The notes beneath the pieces are model-generated. The model did no database searches, had not been told where the DNA came from, and saw only the letters and a list, made by a program, of their open reading frames with translations. From Lutibacter sp. (GTDB lineage Bacteria > Bacteroidota > Bacteroidia > Flavobacteriales > Flavobacteriaceae), in contig DAIDMK010000007.1 in assembly GCA_027449025.1 (NCBI GenBank), positions 1 through 64,000 on the forward strand: a DNA stretch of 64,000 nucleotides. The letters run 5' to 3'. How positions within the stretch are numbered: position 1 is the stretch's first letter; every line of letters begins with the position of its first letter. Positions 25,362-34,681 of the stretch are shown here, one piece after another. A program made the position numbers and the translations under genes.

Positions 25362-27365
25362 ATGGTAAGCAAATTTTATATTGGTTTATTAGTTTCGTTA
25401 TTATTTACTGTAATAATTTCGGCTCAGGAAAAGAGCCTGGACACTGTTAAAATTGAACAACTAAAAGAAATAATTATAGTAAACAGAAAATCATTAAACA
25501 ATAAAAACCAAGTAAAACCGCTCGCGTCTATTGATGAATATCTAGAGAAATCAAATAAGATCACAATGATTAAGCGCGGTAATTATGCTTGGGAGCCAGC
25601 CATTAATAATATGGTGAGTGACAGAATTTCCGTTACCATTGACGGAATGCAAATATTTGGTGCCTGCACCGATAAAATGGATCCAATAACCTCGTATGTA
25701 GATATTTCAAATTTATCTGAAGTCCATGTAAAATCCGGACAGCAGGGTGCGGAAAATGGCTCAACCATTGGTGGTGGAATTGATTTGAAATTGCAAAAAG
25801 GCAACTTTAATGATGAAGCGCTGTATGTTGGATTTGACACAGGTTTTGAAACGAATGGAAATGCAAGAATTGGAAGTTCAGAATTAAATTTTTCAAATAG
25901 CAAATTTTTTGTAAATGCCGATGCTATCTATAGAAAATCTGACAATTATACCGCAGGAGGTGATGTGGAAATTAAATATTCTCAATATGAGAAATACAAT
26001 GTTTCAACTATCGCAGGTTTAAAAATCAATAAAAATGGCGCTATTATTGGCTCAGTTATCTTCGATAATGCCACAAATATTGGATATCCGGCATTAACAA
26101 TGGACGTTTCATCAGCAAAAGCATTGATAACTTCTGTTAGTTATCTTCAAAAAAATAGCAATTCTAGAGTGACCGAATGGGAAACGAAATTTTATATGAA
26201 TACCATTACGCATGTGATGGATGACACAAAAAGACCAGATGTTCCTATTCATATGGATATGCCTGGCTGGAGCGATACCTATGGTTTTTATTCAAAAATA
26301 AAGTTGGCTAAAACCAGACATTCGCTACTTTTTAATGCAAATGCCTATTATAATAAAGCCTTGGCTGAAATGACGATGTATCCAAGCGATCCAAATGAAA
26401 ATGAGATGTTTATGTTAACTTGGCCAGATGTAAGAACTCTGTATTCTGGTATTTATGGTGAAGATGATTTTAGTTTGAATAAAAACAGTAACCTAAAAAT
26501 GACAGCCAGAATTGGTTTTCAAGATGAAACAATCGCTGATGATTTCGGATTGAATAGTTTGCAAATATTTTACCCCAATTTGAATGACAATCAACAAAGA
26601 TTTTTAATAAACTTATCCACTCAGTATCAATTCCAAAGAGATAGATTCCAATTTTCGGGAAGCGTAGGTTACGGAGAAAGAGCCCCATCTGTTACTGAAG
26701 CATACGGATTTTATTTATTTAACAGTTTTGATAACTATGATTATATTGGAAATCCATATTTAAATAATGAAAAATCTTTGGAGTTTAACGCAGCTGTAAA
26801 TTATACAAGTAAAAAGATTAAAATGGGTATTGAGGCATCTTATTTTTATATTTCAGATTATATTATTGGAAAATTGAATCCTGATTATGATAGAATGACA
26901 ATTGGCGCTGATGGCGTGAAAGTTTATACTGCTTTAGATTACGCAACTATTTTTACTACAAATTTAACCGCTGAATATTCAATTTCTAATGCAATTAAGT
27001 TAGACGGTATGTTAGGTTATAGTTTGGGGGAAGATAATGATAAAGAAAATTTACCATTGATTAGCCCGCTAAATTATAAATTAATGTTACGTTATAAAAA
27101 GGCTTTTCTTGATGCGGAATTAGGAATGTCTGGAGCCGATAAACAATACAATTACAGTAGCAGTTATGGTGAAGACAAAACCAATGCCTACACGGTTTTT
27201 AATGCAAATGCATCTTATGCTTTTTATAAAGGAAAAAATAAAATTTTTGTAAAAGCAGGTATGGATAATATTTTCGACAGGTATTATTCCACCTTTGCAG
27301 ATTGGAAAAACATACCCAGAATGGGAAGAAATACCTTTATTAATATTTCATATGTAATAAAGTAA
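25362..27365 (+). CDS. oprC: OprC/NosA-type TonB-dependent copper receptor
   Basis: A 667-residue outer-membrane receptor. Signal peptide to ~21; plug ~50-145 with GMQIFGACTDKMDPITSYVD. Cys102-x3-Met106 in that segment and His284-x-Met286 (THVMDD) in the barrel match the Cys143/Met147 and His323/Met325 copper ligands reported for Pseudomonas OprC. The spacing between the two pairs is also almost equal (178 against 176 residues). An additional Met/His cluster is at 297-300 (HMDM). It has no CarboxypepD_reg domain. The barrel ends NTFINISYVIK. It probably imports copper for cuproenzymes; none of those is encoded in this window. Confidence 0.88.
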   Translation: MVSKFYIGLLVSLLFTVIISAQEKSLDTVKIEQLKEIIIVNRKSLNNKNQVKPLASIDEYLEKSNKITMIKRGNYAWEPAINNMVSDRISVTIDGMQIFGACTDKMDPITSYVDISNLSEVHVKSGQQGAENGSTIGGGIDLKLQKGNFNDEALYVGFDTGFETNGNARIGSSELNFSNSKFFVNADAIYRKSDNYTAGGDVEIKYSQYEKYNVSTIAGLKINKNGAIIGSVIFDNATNIGYPALTMDVSSAKALITSVSYLQKNSNSRVTEWETKFYMNTITHVMDDTKRPDVPIHMDMPGWSDTYGFYSKIKLAKTRHSLLFNANAYYNKALAEMTMYPSDPNENEMFMLTWPDVRTLYSGIYGEDDFSLNKNSNLKMTARIGFQDETIADDFGLNSLQIFYPNLNDNQQRFLINLSTQYQFQRDRFQFSGSVGYGERAPSVTEAYGFYLFNSFDNYDYIGNPYLNNEKSLEFNAAVNYTSKKIKMGIEASYFYISDYIIGKLNPDYDRMTIGADGVKVYTALDYATIFTTNLTAEYSISNAIKLDGMLGYSLGEDNDKENLPLISPLNYKLMLRYKKAFLDAELGMSGADKQYNYSSSYGEDKTNAYTVFNANASYAFYKGKNKIFVKAGMDNIFDRYYSTFADWKNIPRMGRNTFINISYVIK

Positions 27366-27436
27366 GTTTAAAATTTTTAGCACATAATAAGTATGGTTTA
27401 TCGTTAATAAATACAATTACTTATTTGTTTGTTTGG

Positions 27437-27470
27437 AACCACGGAAAATTAGTTTTTCGTGGTTTTTTTT
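27437..27470 (+). terminator. Rho-independent terminator at the end of the island
   Basis: AACCACGGAAAA (27437-27448) pairs with TTTTTCGTGGTT (27453-27464) over 12 bp with one G-U and a TTAG loop, followed by a T-run. It ends transcription of unit 3. Confidence 0.85.
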
Positions 27471-27520
27471 ATAGATTTATTTTGTTAAATTGCAGGGTAT
27501 CATCTAACACACTTCCCATC

Positions 27521-28201
27521 ATGAAAATCACTTATTTAGGCCACTCAAGTTTGAGTATTGAGACAAAAGACAAAACATTGTTAATCGATCCCTTTATTTC
27601 AGGCAATGAATTGGCCAAAGACATCGACATTAATAAATTACAGGCTGATTATATTTTAATCACCCATGCACATCAAGATCACATTTTAGATGTAGAAGCG
27701 ATTGCAAAACGTACAGAAGCCACCGTAATTTCCAATTTTGAAATTGTCACTTATTTTGGAAACAAAGGAATAAAAGGACATCCCATGAATCATGGTGGAA
27801 AATGGGAATTCGATTTTGGAACAGTGCATTATACAAATGCCATTCATTCCAGTTCTTTTCCCGATGGAAGTTATGGAGGCCAAGCAGGCGGTTTTGTCAT
27901 TGAAACAAGTCATCATAGGTTGTACATTGCTGGAGATACCGCTTTAACGTATGACATGAAATTGATTCCAAAAGTTTATGGACTGCTTGATTTAGCTATT
28001 TTACCAATAGGGGATACTTTTACCATGGGAATAAATGAAGCTATTAAAGCAAGCAAGTTTTTAGAATGCAATAAAATTTTAGGCTATCATTTTGATACTT
28101 TTGGCGAAATAAAAATTGACCATAAAAAAGCTATCAATAAATTTGCAAAAGTTAAAAAAGAACTAATCCTATTGCCTATTGGCGACAATATAAAATTATA
28201 A
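27521..28201 (+). CDS. UPF0173-type metallo-beta-lactamase-fold hydrolase
   Basis: A 226-residue metal-dependent hydrolase. ATG 27521 is chosen because MKITYLGHSS is the usual family start; the open frame upstream runs through the terminator. Motifs: LLIDPFISGN, THAHQDHILD (HxHxDH metal site), HGGKWEF, YIAGDTAL, DLAILPIGDTFTMG and GYHFDTFG. The substrate is unknown. Its position next to menC on the same strand is, as I recall, common in flavobacteria, which supports it being the gene that originally followed menA. Confidence 0.88.
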   Translation: MKITYLGHSSLSIETKDKTLLIDPFISGNELAKDIDINKLQADYILITHAHQDHILDVEAIAKRTEATVISNFEIVTYFGNKGIKGHPMNHGGKWEFDFGTVHYTNAIHSSSFPDGSYGGQAGGFVIETSHHRLYIAGDTALTYDMKLIPKVYGLLDLAILPIGDTFTMGINEAIKASKFLECNKILGYHFDTFGEIKIDHKKAINKFAKVKKELILLPIGDNIKL

Positions 28202-28389
28202 TAAATCTATAGGAGTTTCCATCAAATTTTTAAAGGATAAAATTTGCAAAAATTGTCAAAGGTAAACGACTAAAAGTAGGTTGGGATAATCAATATCTGA
28301 AAAACCAATCAAATTATGATGCGTTTGCCCTGATAAATATTTGCCAATATGAAATAAATTTTCAAATAATCGTATCTTTCGCTTTTATA

Positions 28390-28490
28390 AAATAATGAAC
28401 CGAGCATAACAAATTTTGATACTTAAAGAAATGATTAATAGCGAACAGCATCTGTTACCGCCAAAAGAATAAAATGTAAACAGATGAAAG
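28390..28490 (+). repeat. Leader repeat copy D, fused to the menC start
   Basis: It begins AATAATGAACCGAGC (ATG at 28394) and ends ATGTAAACAGATGAAA, where the ATG at 28484 starts menC; the period is 90 bp. AACAG-CAT-CTGTT is intact. CATCTGTT is an 8-base complement of AACAGATG, which includes the menC start codon. The reading frame QILI-x2-EMIN shared with other copies is interrupted by TAA near the left end. Confidence 0.85.
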
Positions 28491-29518
28491 CTTTCTATCA
28501 AAAATATCTTCTAAATTTTAAACAGGCAAGTGGTACCTCAAGAGGTATTTTACGCACCAAGGAAACCTATTTCTTAAAAGTTATGGATGGCGATAAGATT
28601 GGTTATGGTGAATGTGCTGTTTTTAGGGGATTAAGTGCTGACGATAGGCTGGATTATGAAGAAAAATTATTTTGGCTTTGCGAAAATATCGATAGCAATA
28701 AAGAAGAATTATTGGGTGAACTCATCCAATTTCCTTCTATTCAATTTGGGTTGGAACAGGCACTTTTGTCGGTTCAAAAAAATAATCCATTTGAATTGTT
28801 TCCTTCAAAATTCACCCAATCAAAAGATTCCATAAAAATTAATGGCTTAATTTGGATGGGAACTGAGGTATTTATGCACCAACAAATCAAAGAAAAACTT
28901 GCTGCAGGTTTCTCAACCCTTAAATTGAAAATTGGTGCCATTGATTTTGATTCGGAAATTTCTTTGCTGAAAAGCATCCGAAAAGAATTTTCATCCGAAG
29001 AAATTGAAATTAGGGTTGATGCAAACGGTGGTTTTCATCCGTCAGAAGCATTGGAAAAATTAAAGAGATTGGCGGATTTTGACCTTCATTCTATTGAACA
29101 GCCAATAAAGCAAGGGCAAATTGCTGAAATGGCTGAATTATGCTTAAAAACACCGATTCCAATTGCTCTGGATGAAGAATTAATAGGCGTTTTTGATGTA
29201 ACAAACCAACAGAAAATACTACAAACAATACACCCGCAATATATTATTTTGAAACCCAGTTTGGTTGGCGGATTTAAGGGCAGTGCCAAATGGATTGAAA
29301 TGGCAGAAAAACAACAAATCGGCTGGTGGATTACCTCAGCACTGGAAAGCAATATTGGGTTAAATGCCATTGCACAATGGACTTACACCTTGAAAAATAA
29401 AATGCCGCAAGGTTTAGGAACCGGCGGCTTATTTACCAATAATTTTGAAAGTCCGCTAGTGGTAAATGGCGAAAATTTGCAGTACAACAATAAAATAAAA
29501 TGGAACGTTAAATTATAA
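28484..29518 (+). CDS. menC: o-Succinylbenzoate synthase
   Basis: A 344-residue enolase-superfamily enzyme that dehydrates SHCHC to o-succinylbenzoate in menaquinone synthesis. N-terminal capping domain followed by the barrel with catalytic KxK (LKLKIG, ~149-151), metal ligands Asp (RVDANGG), Glu (IEQPI) and Asp (ALDEEL), and the second catalytic Lys (ILKPSLVGG). An epimerase of the same superfamily is the main alternative, but menA and a menE-like gene nearby favour MenC. The start lies inside leader-repeat copy D (ACAGATGAAA), a possible point of translational control. Confidence 0.88.
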   Translation: MKAFYQKYLLNFKQASGTSRGILRTKETYFLKVMDGDKIGYGECAVFRGLSADDRLDYEEKLFWLCENIDSNKEELLGELIQFPSIQFGLEQALLSVQKNNPFELFPSKFTQSKDSIKINGLIWMGTEVFMHQQIKEKLAAGFSTLKLKIGAIDFDSEISLLKSIRKEFSSEEIEIRVDANGGFHPSEALEKLKRLADFDLHSIEQPIKQGQIAEMAELCLKTPIPIALDEELIGVFDVTNQQKILQTIHPQYIILKPSLVGGFKGSAKWIEMAEKQQIGWWITSALESNIGLNAIAQWTYTLKNKMPQGLGTGGLFTNNFESPLVVNGENLQYNNKIKWNVKL

Positions 29519-29605
29519 AAATGAAATGATTATTAAGGAACACAATGAAAATGTTGCAATTATACTCGAATTTCATATGACCGTTCACGAAAATAATATT
29601 TATAT

Positions 29606-30565
29606 ATGAAATTTATACAGCAAGCATACAAGGGAGACAATGAGTGGACTGCTTATCTGGTCACAATGATGTTATTGATTTTTGGTTGGCAAATTATAGG
29701 AATCATTCCTTTAACGTTAGTGGCTTACCTGTATGCGGGAGATTTGGAGACTTTAATGATGGCTGCAAGTAGCAATTTTATGGATTTAGGAATTAATGCA
29801 AACTTGTATCTTTTATTGGTCATCACAACTTTTTTATTCGGATTGTTGTTCTTGTTTTTAGGCATAAAATTTATTCATAAAAGAAAAATAGTAACCCTAA
29901 TTACCAGCAGGGAAAAAGTTGATTGGGAACGATTTTTTTATGCGTTTTCAGTTTGGGCAATTGTTGGGCTTTTTATGGTGACTATTGGCTATTTTATGGC
30001 ACCCGAAGATTATGTCTGGAATTTTAAACCCATCCCGTTTTTCACCTTATTACTCATATCGTTCTTGTTTTTGCCCATACAAACCAGTATGGAAGAACTC
30101 TTGTTCAGGGGTTATTTGATGCAGGGATTTGGAACTTGGTTTAAAAACTCATTCGTGGCGCTCATTTTAACTTCTGCAATCTTTGGTTTGTTGCATGGTT
30201 TAAATCCGGAAGTTGAAAAATTGGGTTGGTTTATAATGATTTATTATATTGGAACAGGCTTGGTGCTGGGAATTTTAACTTTAATGGATGAGGGCACAGA
30301 ATTGGCTTTGGGCTTTCATGCGGCAAACAATATTGTTGCAGCTGTGTTGGTTACGGCAAAGTGGACGGTATTTCAAACAGATGCTTTGTTGGTGGATATT
30401 TCTGAACCTTCCATTGATTGGGAAATGTTTGTGCCGGTATTCATATTGTATCCGCTGATTTTGCTCTTGTTTTCAAACAAATATGGATGGACTAATTGGA
30501 AAGAAAAATTGTTTGGACGCGTATTTAAACCCATAGAATTCAAGGAAGAAGAGTTTATTGCCTAA
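29606..30565 (+). CDS. CPBP-family intramembrane metalloprotease
   Basis: A 319-residue polytopic protein of the CAAX protease / bacteriocin-processing (ABI) family. Motif 1 EELLFRGYLMQG (Glu-Glu-x3-Arg), motif 2 FGLLHGLNPE and motif 3 GFHAANN supply the metal site and catalytic Glu. About seven or eight membrane helices. It lies between menC and menE, an arrangement I recall from other flavobacteria; a direct role in menaquinone synthesis is not known. Confidence 0.88.
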   Translation: MKFIQQAYKGDNEWTAYLVTMMLLIFGWQIIGIIPLTLVAYLYAGDLETLMMAASSNFMDLGINANLYLLLVITTFLFGLLFLFLGIKFIHKRKIVTLITSREKVDWERFFYAFSVWAIVGLFMVTIGYFMAPEDYVWNFKPIPFFTLLLISFLFLPIQTSMEELLFRGYLMQGFGTWFKNSFVALILTSAIFGLLHGLNPEVEKLGWFIMIYYIGTGLVLGILTLMDEGTELALGFHAANNIVAAVLVTAKWTVFQTDALLVDISEPSIDWEMFVPVFILYPLILLLFSNKYGWTNWKEKLFGRVFKPIEFKEEEFIA

Positions 30566-30571
30566 TGTAGT

Positions 30572-30634
30572 GACAGGTCGCGACCTGTCCGTTCTAATGG
30601 TTTTGGTAGGTTTCGACCTGTCCATTCTGAAAGT
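30572..30634. repeat. GC-rich palindromic repeat, one perfect and one degenerate unit
   Basis: GACAGGTCGCGACCTGTC (30572-30589) is a perfect 18-bp palindrome, followed by CGTTCT. About 30 bp later a related unit, TAGGTTTCGACCTGTCC, is followed by CATTCT. Such GC-rich palindromes stand out in this AT-rich genome and resemble REP-like intergenic repeats. They lie between the CPBP gene and menE and could act as a terminator or an mRNA stabiliser. Confidence 0.75.
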
Positions 30635-30723
30635 GGAGTTGAAAATTGATGGATGCCAAATAGTTAATTTTGCAATTACACGAATAAACAGTTAAACGAT
30701 TAAACAAATACACAATTAAACCA

Positions 30724-31821
30724 TTGATAAAAAGTCCATCTCATAGCGCATTTAAATTACAGGGAAAATCTTTTAATTCCAATGATGAATTAATCGATTT
30801 TTCCAAAAAAATTTCTTCTGATATAGCTGATTTTTTAATCGATTGGTTTGATACGAAAGCTTTTGTTGAGGTAAAAACTTCAGGATCCACTGGAAATCCG
30901 AAAATAATTCAGCTTCAAAAAATCCATATGATACATAGCGCCAAAGCAACAGGCGTCTATTTTAATTTGCCAGAAAACACCACTGCTTTGTTGTGCATGT
31001 CGCCCAATTATATCGCCGGGAAAATGATGTTGGTGCGCGCAATAACTTTGGGCTGGCATTTAGATGTGGCTGAACCAGCTTCAAATCCGATAAAAAATAG
31101 CAATAAAAATTACGATTTTTCGGCAATGGTTCCCTTGCAATTGCACAATTCTTTGGGCGAGATTTATAAAATTAAAAAACTGATAGTTGGAGGCGGAGTG
31201 ATTTCAGAAGAGTTGTTAGGCAAAATTCAAAATTTGAAAACAGAAATTTTTGCCACATATGGAATGACAGAAACCATTACCCACATTGCTGTAAAAAAAT
31301 TAAATCATTTTAAGAAAGTCATTGCGAGTGAAACGAAGCTATCTTATTATACGATATTACCAAACATTAAAATTTCTATTGATAAAAGAGGTTGTCTGGT
31401 AATCGACGCTCCAAAAATTTCAGAGCAAAGGGTGATTACCAATGATTTGGTTGAACTCATTTCTCCAACCGAATTTAAATGGCTTGGCAGAATAGATAAC
31501 GTAATTAATTCTGGCGGCATAAAATTAATTCCGGAGCAGATTGAAGAAAAATTAGCTGAAATTTTAAAAAGTAGGTTTTTCGTTGCGGCAAAAAAGGATA
31601 AAATTCTTGGTGAAAAACTAATCCTTGTTATAGAAGATTTAAACATTGAAAATTTAAATAATTCAAGAAAACTTATAATTCTTGAAGAAATTAAAAAATC
31701 CAAATTGTTTTCAACCTATGAAATTCCCAAGGAAATCTATTTTTTAAAATATTTTATAGAAACGGAAACAAATAAAATCGACAGAACAAAAACGTTGGGG
31801 TTTTTAAAAGAAGGCTATTAA
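30724..31821 (+). CDS. menE: O-succinylbenzoate-CoA ligase-like AMP-binding enzyme
   Basis: A 365-residue short acyl-adenylating enzyme. The P-loop is VKTSGSTGNPKII (~51-63). Adenine-binding motifs are FATYGMTETITHIA, the hinge Asp is in WLGRIDNVINSGGIKLIPEQIEE, and the C-terminal Lys is in TNKIDRTKTL. It activates o-succinylbenzoate with ATP and CoA. The start is TTG at 30724; there is no suitable ATG upstream. Shorter than E. coli MenE (~450), as is usual for the flavobacterial form. Confidence 0.82.
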   Translation: MIKSPSHSAFKLQGKSFNSNDELIDFSKKISSDIADFLIDWFDTKAFVEVKTSGSTGNPKIIQLQKIHMIHSAKATGVYFNLPENTTALLCMSPNYIAGKMMLVRAITLGWHLDVAEPASNPIKNSNKNYDFSAMVPLQLHNSLGEIYKIKKLIVGGGVISEELLGKIQNLKTEIFATYGMTETITHIAVKKLNHFKKVIASETKLSYYTILPNIKISIDKRGCLVIDAPKISEQRVITNDLVELISPTEFKWLGRIDNVINSGGIKLIPEQIEEKLAEILKSRFFVAAKKDKILGEKLILVIEDLNIENLNNSRKLIILEEIKKSKLFSTYEIPKEIYFLKYFIETETNKIDRTKTLGFLKEGY

Positions 31822-31857
31822 ACTTTTGTCTTTATTGGCTAAAATTTCCAACTGATT

Positions 31858-32193
31858 TTAAAAATACTTGCTAAATATTTTAAACAAAACCAGCACTTTA
31901 ATGCTTATCAAGCCGGTATAGAACCAAATAGGTGTTTTTGTGGTTTCCTTCAATTCATAATACGCCAATTTTATAGCCATTGGCATAGAATTTAATTCAA
32001 TAGTATGATTACAATTAGTGCAATTGGAAGTCCCATATTTCCCTCCAGATAAAAACGGAATGTGTAACAAATGTTTGTAAACGCCTATAACATAGATTTT
32101 TGTGGAGTTTTTTGAATTGCATTTCGGACAAATAATTTCCTTGGATGTTGCTTGTTTTAATTCCGAGGATTTTTTGCCAAATAAATTCATCAT
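31858..32193 (-). CDS. Zinc-ribbon protein with C-terminal membrane helix
   Basis: 111 residues of unknown function. Two CxxC pairs (CPKC at ~23-26, CTNC at ~58-61) form a zinc ribbon, followed by a hydrophobic C-terminal segment (FYTGLISIKVLVLFKIF). Its ATG overlaps the yebC stop codon (TAATG), so it is translationally coupled to yebC. Confidence 0.75.
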   Translation of the reverse strand: MMNLFGKKSSELKQATSKEIICPKCNSKNSTKIYVIGVYKHLLHIPFLSGGKYGTSNCTNCNHTIELNSMPMAIKLAYYELKETTKTPIWFYTGLISIKVLVLFKIFSKYF

Positions 32194-32912
32194 TAATTCA
32201 TTTCCATCGAGTGATAAACGTTTTGCACATCATCATCATCTTCCAAACGTTCCAATAATTTTTCAACATCTGCTTGCTCTTCTTCAGAAAGTTTGGTTGT
32301 GGTTGTTGGGATTCTCTCAAAACCTGAAGACAGAATCTCAATGTTATTTTCTTCCAAATATTTTTGAATGGCGCCAAATTGATCGAAAGGTGCGTAAATA
32401 AGAATTCCATCTTCATCCTCAAAGACTTCTTCAACATTATAGTCGATCAGTTCCAATTCAAATTCTTCCAAATCCATTTTAAGATCATCAGCTTTTATCA
32501 AGAAATTACATGTGTGGTCAAACATAAAAACAACAGATCCCGATGTTCCAAAGTTTCCGTTGCATTTATTAAAAGCCGCTCTCACGTTGGCAACAGTTCT
32601 GTTATTATTGTCGGTGGCCGTTTCAATTATCAAAGCAATTCCGTGCGGGGCGTAACCTTCAAACAATACTTCTTTGTAGTTTTCAGTATCTTTATCGGTG
32701 GCTTTTTTGATGGCACGCTCAACATTTTCTTTAGGCATATTGGCTGCCTTAGCGTTTTGGATAACTGCTCTTAAACGTGAATTACTTTCCGGATTTGGTC
32801 CACCTTCTTTGACTGCCATCACAATATCTTTACCAATTCTGGTAAATGTTTTTGCCATAGCCGACCAGCGTTTCATTTTTCTTCCTTTTCTAAATTCGAA
32901 GGCTCTTCCCAT
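32193..32912 (-). CDS. yebC: YebC/PmpR-family protein
   Basis: A 239-residue member of the YebC/TACO1 family, described as transcription regulators and, more recently, as translation factors helping ribosomes through difficult stretches. The N-terminus is MGRAFEFRKGRKMKRWSAMAKTF without the usual SKWANIKHRK, as in the Bacteroidota variant. Other features: GGPNPESNSRLR, NMPKENVERAIKKA, YEGYAPHG-type FEGYAPHGIALIIE and TATDNNNRTVANVR. An acidic C-terminus ends DDDDVQNVYHSMEMN. The first gene of a two-gene unit with the zinc-ribbon protein. Confidence 0.92.
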   Translation of the reverse strand: MGRAFEFRKGRKMKRWSAMAKTFTRIGKDIVMAVKEGGPNPESNSRLRAVIQNAKAANMPKENVERAIKKATDKDTENYKEVLFEGYAPHGIALIIETATDNNNRTVANVRAAFNKCNGNFGTSGSVVFMFDHTCNFLIKADDLKMDLEEFELELIDYNVEEVFEDEDGILIYAPFDQFGAIQKYLEENNIEILSSGFERIPTTTTKLSEEEQADVEKLLERLEDDDDVQNVYHSMEMN

Positions 32913-32975
32913 ACTGTTTTCTATATTTTTATGTGCTGCAAATGTAATTATTACTTAAGGTATTTACAATTTTTT

Positions 32976-34604
32976 TTAAACCTGAATTATTCCTAAATTA
33001 AATTGTTTTTCTATGGGAGCATGATTTGCGGCTTCAATACCCATACCAATCCATTTTCTGGTATCTAACGGATTGATCACACCATCTGTCCATAAACGTG
33101 CAGCGGCGTAATAGGGTGATGTTTGCATGTCATATTTCTGTTGAATGGATTCCAATATTTTATCTTCTTTTTCTTTGGTAATCTCTTCTCCTTTCTTTTT
33201 TAAGGAAGCCGTTTCAATTTGCAACAACACTTTTGAAGCCTGCTCGCCACCCATCACTGCGAGTCGGGCAGAAGGCCAGGCAAAAATAAGTCGAGGATCA
33301 TAAGCTTTGCCGCACATGGCGTAATTTCCAGCGCCGTATGAATTTCCTATCACCACTGTAAACTTTGGAACTACAGAATTGCTTACCGCATTTACCATTT
33401 TTGCACCGTCTTTTATAATGCCGCCGTGCTCGCTTTTGCTGCCTACCATAAATCCGGTAACATCTTGCAAAAACACCAACGGAATTTTTTTCTGATTGCA
33501 ATTGGCAATAAATCTGGTTGCTTTATCTGCAGAATCGGAATAGATAACGCCGCCAAATTGCATTTCTTTATTGCCGTTTTTAACTACTTTTCTTTGATTT
33601 GCCACAATACCCACTGCCCAGCCTTCAATGCGTGCATAGCCACAGATGATGGTTTTGCCATATTCCTTTTTATATTCCTCAATTTCCGAATTATCGACCA
33701 AACGTTTTATGATTTCCATCATATCGTATTGATCTGTTCTTGTTTCGGGTAAAATTCCAAATATTTCTTCAGGATTTTCAATTGGATTTACCGTTTTTAT
33801 CCTGTTAAAACCAGCTTTGTTATAATCGCCAATTTTATCAATAATATTTTTAATTTTATCCAAAGCGTCATGGTCATCGGTGGCTTTATAATCGGTCACA
33901 CCACTTATTTCACTGTGTGCTGTTGCGCCACCCAACGTTTCGTTATCCACATTTTCACCAATCGCTGCTTTTACCAAATAACTTCCGGCTAAAAATATAC
34001 TTCCTGTTTTATCAACAATAATGGCTTCATCGCTCATAATAGGCAAATAAGCGCCACCGGCAACACAACTGCCCATAACAGCGGCAATTTGGGTGATGCC
34101 CATACTGCTCATTACAGCATTATTCCTAAAAATTCTTCCGAAGTGTTCTTTATCTGGAAAAATTTCATCCTGCATGGGTAAATAAACCCCAGCACTATCT
34201 ACCAAATAAATGATGGGCAATTTATTTTCCATGGAAATTTCTTGTGCGCGCAAATTCTTTTTTCCTGTGATGGGAAACCAGGCTCCAGCTTTTACCGTTG
34301 CGTCATTGGCTACCACAATGCATTGTTTTCCTTTGATATAACCAATTTTTACGATAACGCCGCCCGACGGACAGCCGCCGTGTTCTTCGTACATTCCATC
34401 ACCAACCAAAGCACCAATTTCTATGGAATCGCTTTTGGCATCAAAAAGATAGTCGATGCGTTCTCTTGCAGTTAACTTTCCGTTGTCTTTGAGCTTTTCT
34501 AATCTTTTTTCGCCGCCACCTTTATAAACTTTTAGGAGTTTTTTATGAAGTGCCGCTATTTGAAGTTTGTTGAAATCTTCATTTTTATTGAAGTTGATGT
34601 CCAT
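32976..34604 (-). CDS. Acyl-CoA carboxylase beta subunit (methylcrotonyl/propionyl type)
   Basis: A 542-residue carboxyltransferase that moves CO2 from biotin to an acyl-CoA. Crotonase-like double domain: DGKLTARERIDYLFD, HGGCPSGGVIVKIG, IYLVDSAGVYLPMQDEIFPD, CVAGGAYLPIMSDEA, VFLQDVTGFMVGSKSEHGG and GNSYGAGNYAMCGKAYDPRLIFAWPSAR. Length and motifs fit methylcrotonyl-CoA carboxylase beta best (leucine breakdown); propionyl-CoA is the alternative. The biotin-bearing alpha subunit is not adjacent. Confidence 0.88.
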   Translation of the reverse strand: MDINFNKNEDFNKLQIAALHKKLLKVYKGGGEKRLEKLKDNGKLTARERIDYLFDAKSDSIEIGALVGDGMYEEHGGCPSGGVIVKIGYIKGKQCIVVANDATVKAGAWFPITGKKNLRAQEISMENKLPIIYLVDSAGVYLPMQDEIFPDKEHFGRIFRNNAVMSSMGITQIAAVMGSCVAGGAYLPIMSDEAIIVDKTGSIFLAGSYLVKAAIGENVDNETLGGATAHSEISGVTDYKATDDHDALDKIKNIIDKIGDYNKAGFNRIKTVNPIENPEEIFGILPETRTDQYDMMEIIKRLVDNSEIEEYKKEYGKTIICGYARIEGWAVGIVANQRKVVKNGNKEMQFGGVIYSDSADKATRFIANCNQKKIPLVFLQDVTGFMVGSKSEHGGIIKDGAKMVNAVSNSVVPKFTVVIGNSYGAGNYAMCGKAYDPRLIFAWPSARLAVMGGEQASKVLLQIETASLKKKGEEITKEKEDKILESIQQKYDMQTSPYYAAARLWTDGVINPLDTRKWIGMGIEAANHAPIEKQFNLGIIQV

Positions 34605-34681
34605 GTTATTTTAACTTTTCAAGATGCGCTAAAGTACAAAATGTATGTGAAACCGCCTTAATTAAATACCGTGATAATAAA

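Noticed and set aside
11233..27470. Integrative element or prophage
   Set aside because: No integrase, tRNA attachment site, conjugation, replication or phage genes were found in the island.
28373..28380. TATCTTTC as a promoter -7 box before menC
   Set aside because: Last base differs from the consensus and no TTG lies at 17-21 bp upstream.
29526..29609. 27-codon open frame (MIIKEHNENVAII...) whose TGA overlaps the ATG of the CPBP protease gene
   Set aside because: Overlap suggests coupling, but there is no family resemblance or repeat support; short AT-rich frames of this size arise often by chance.
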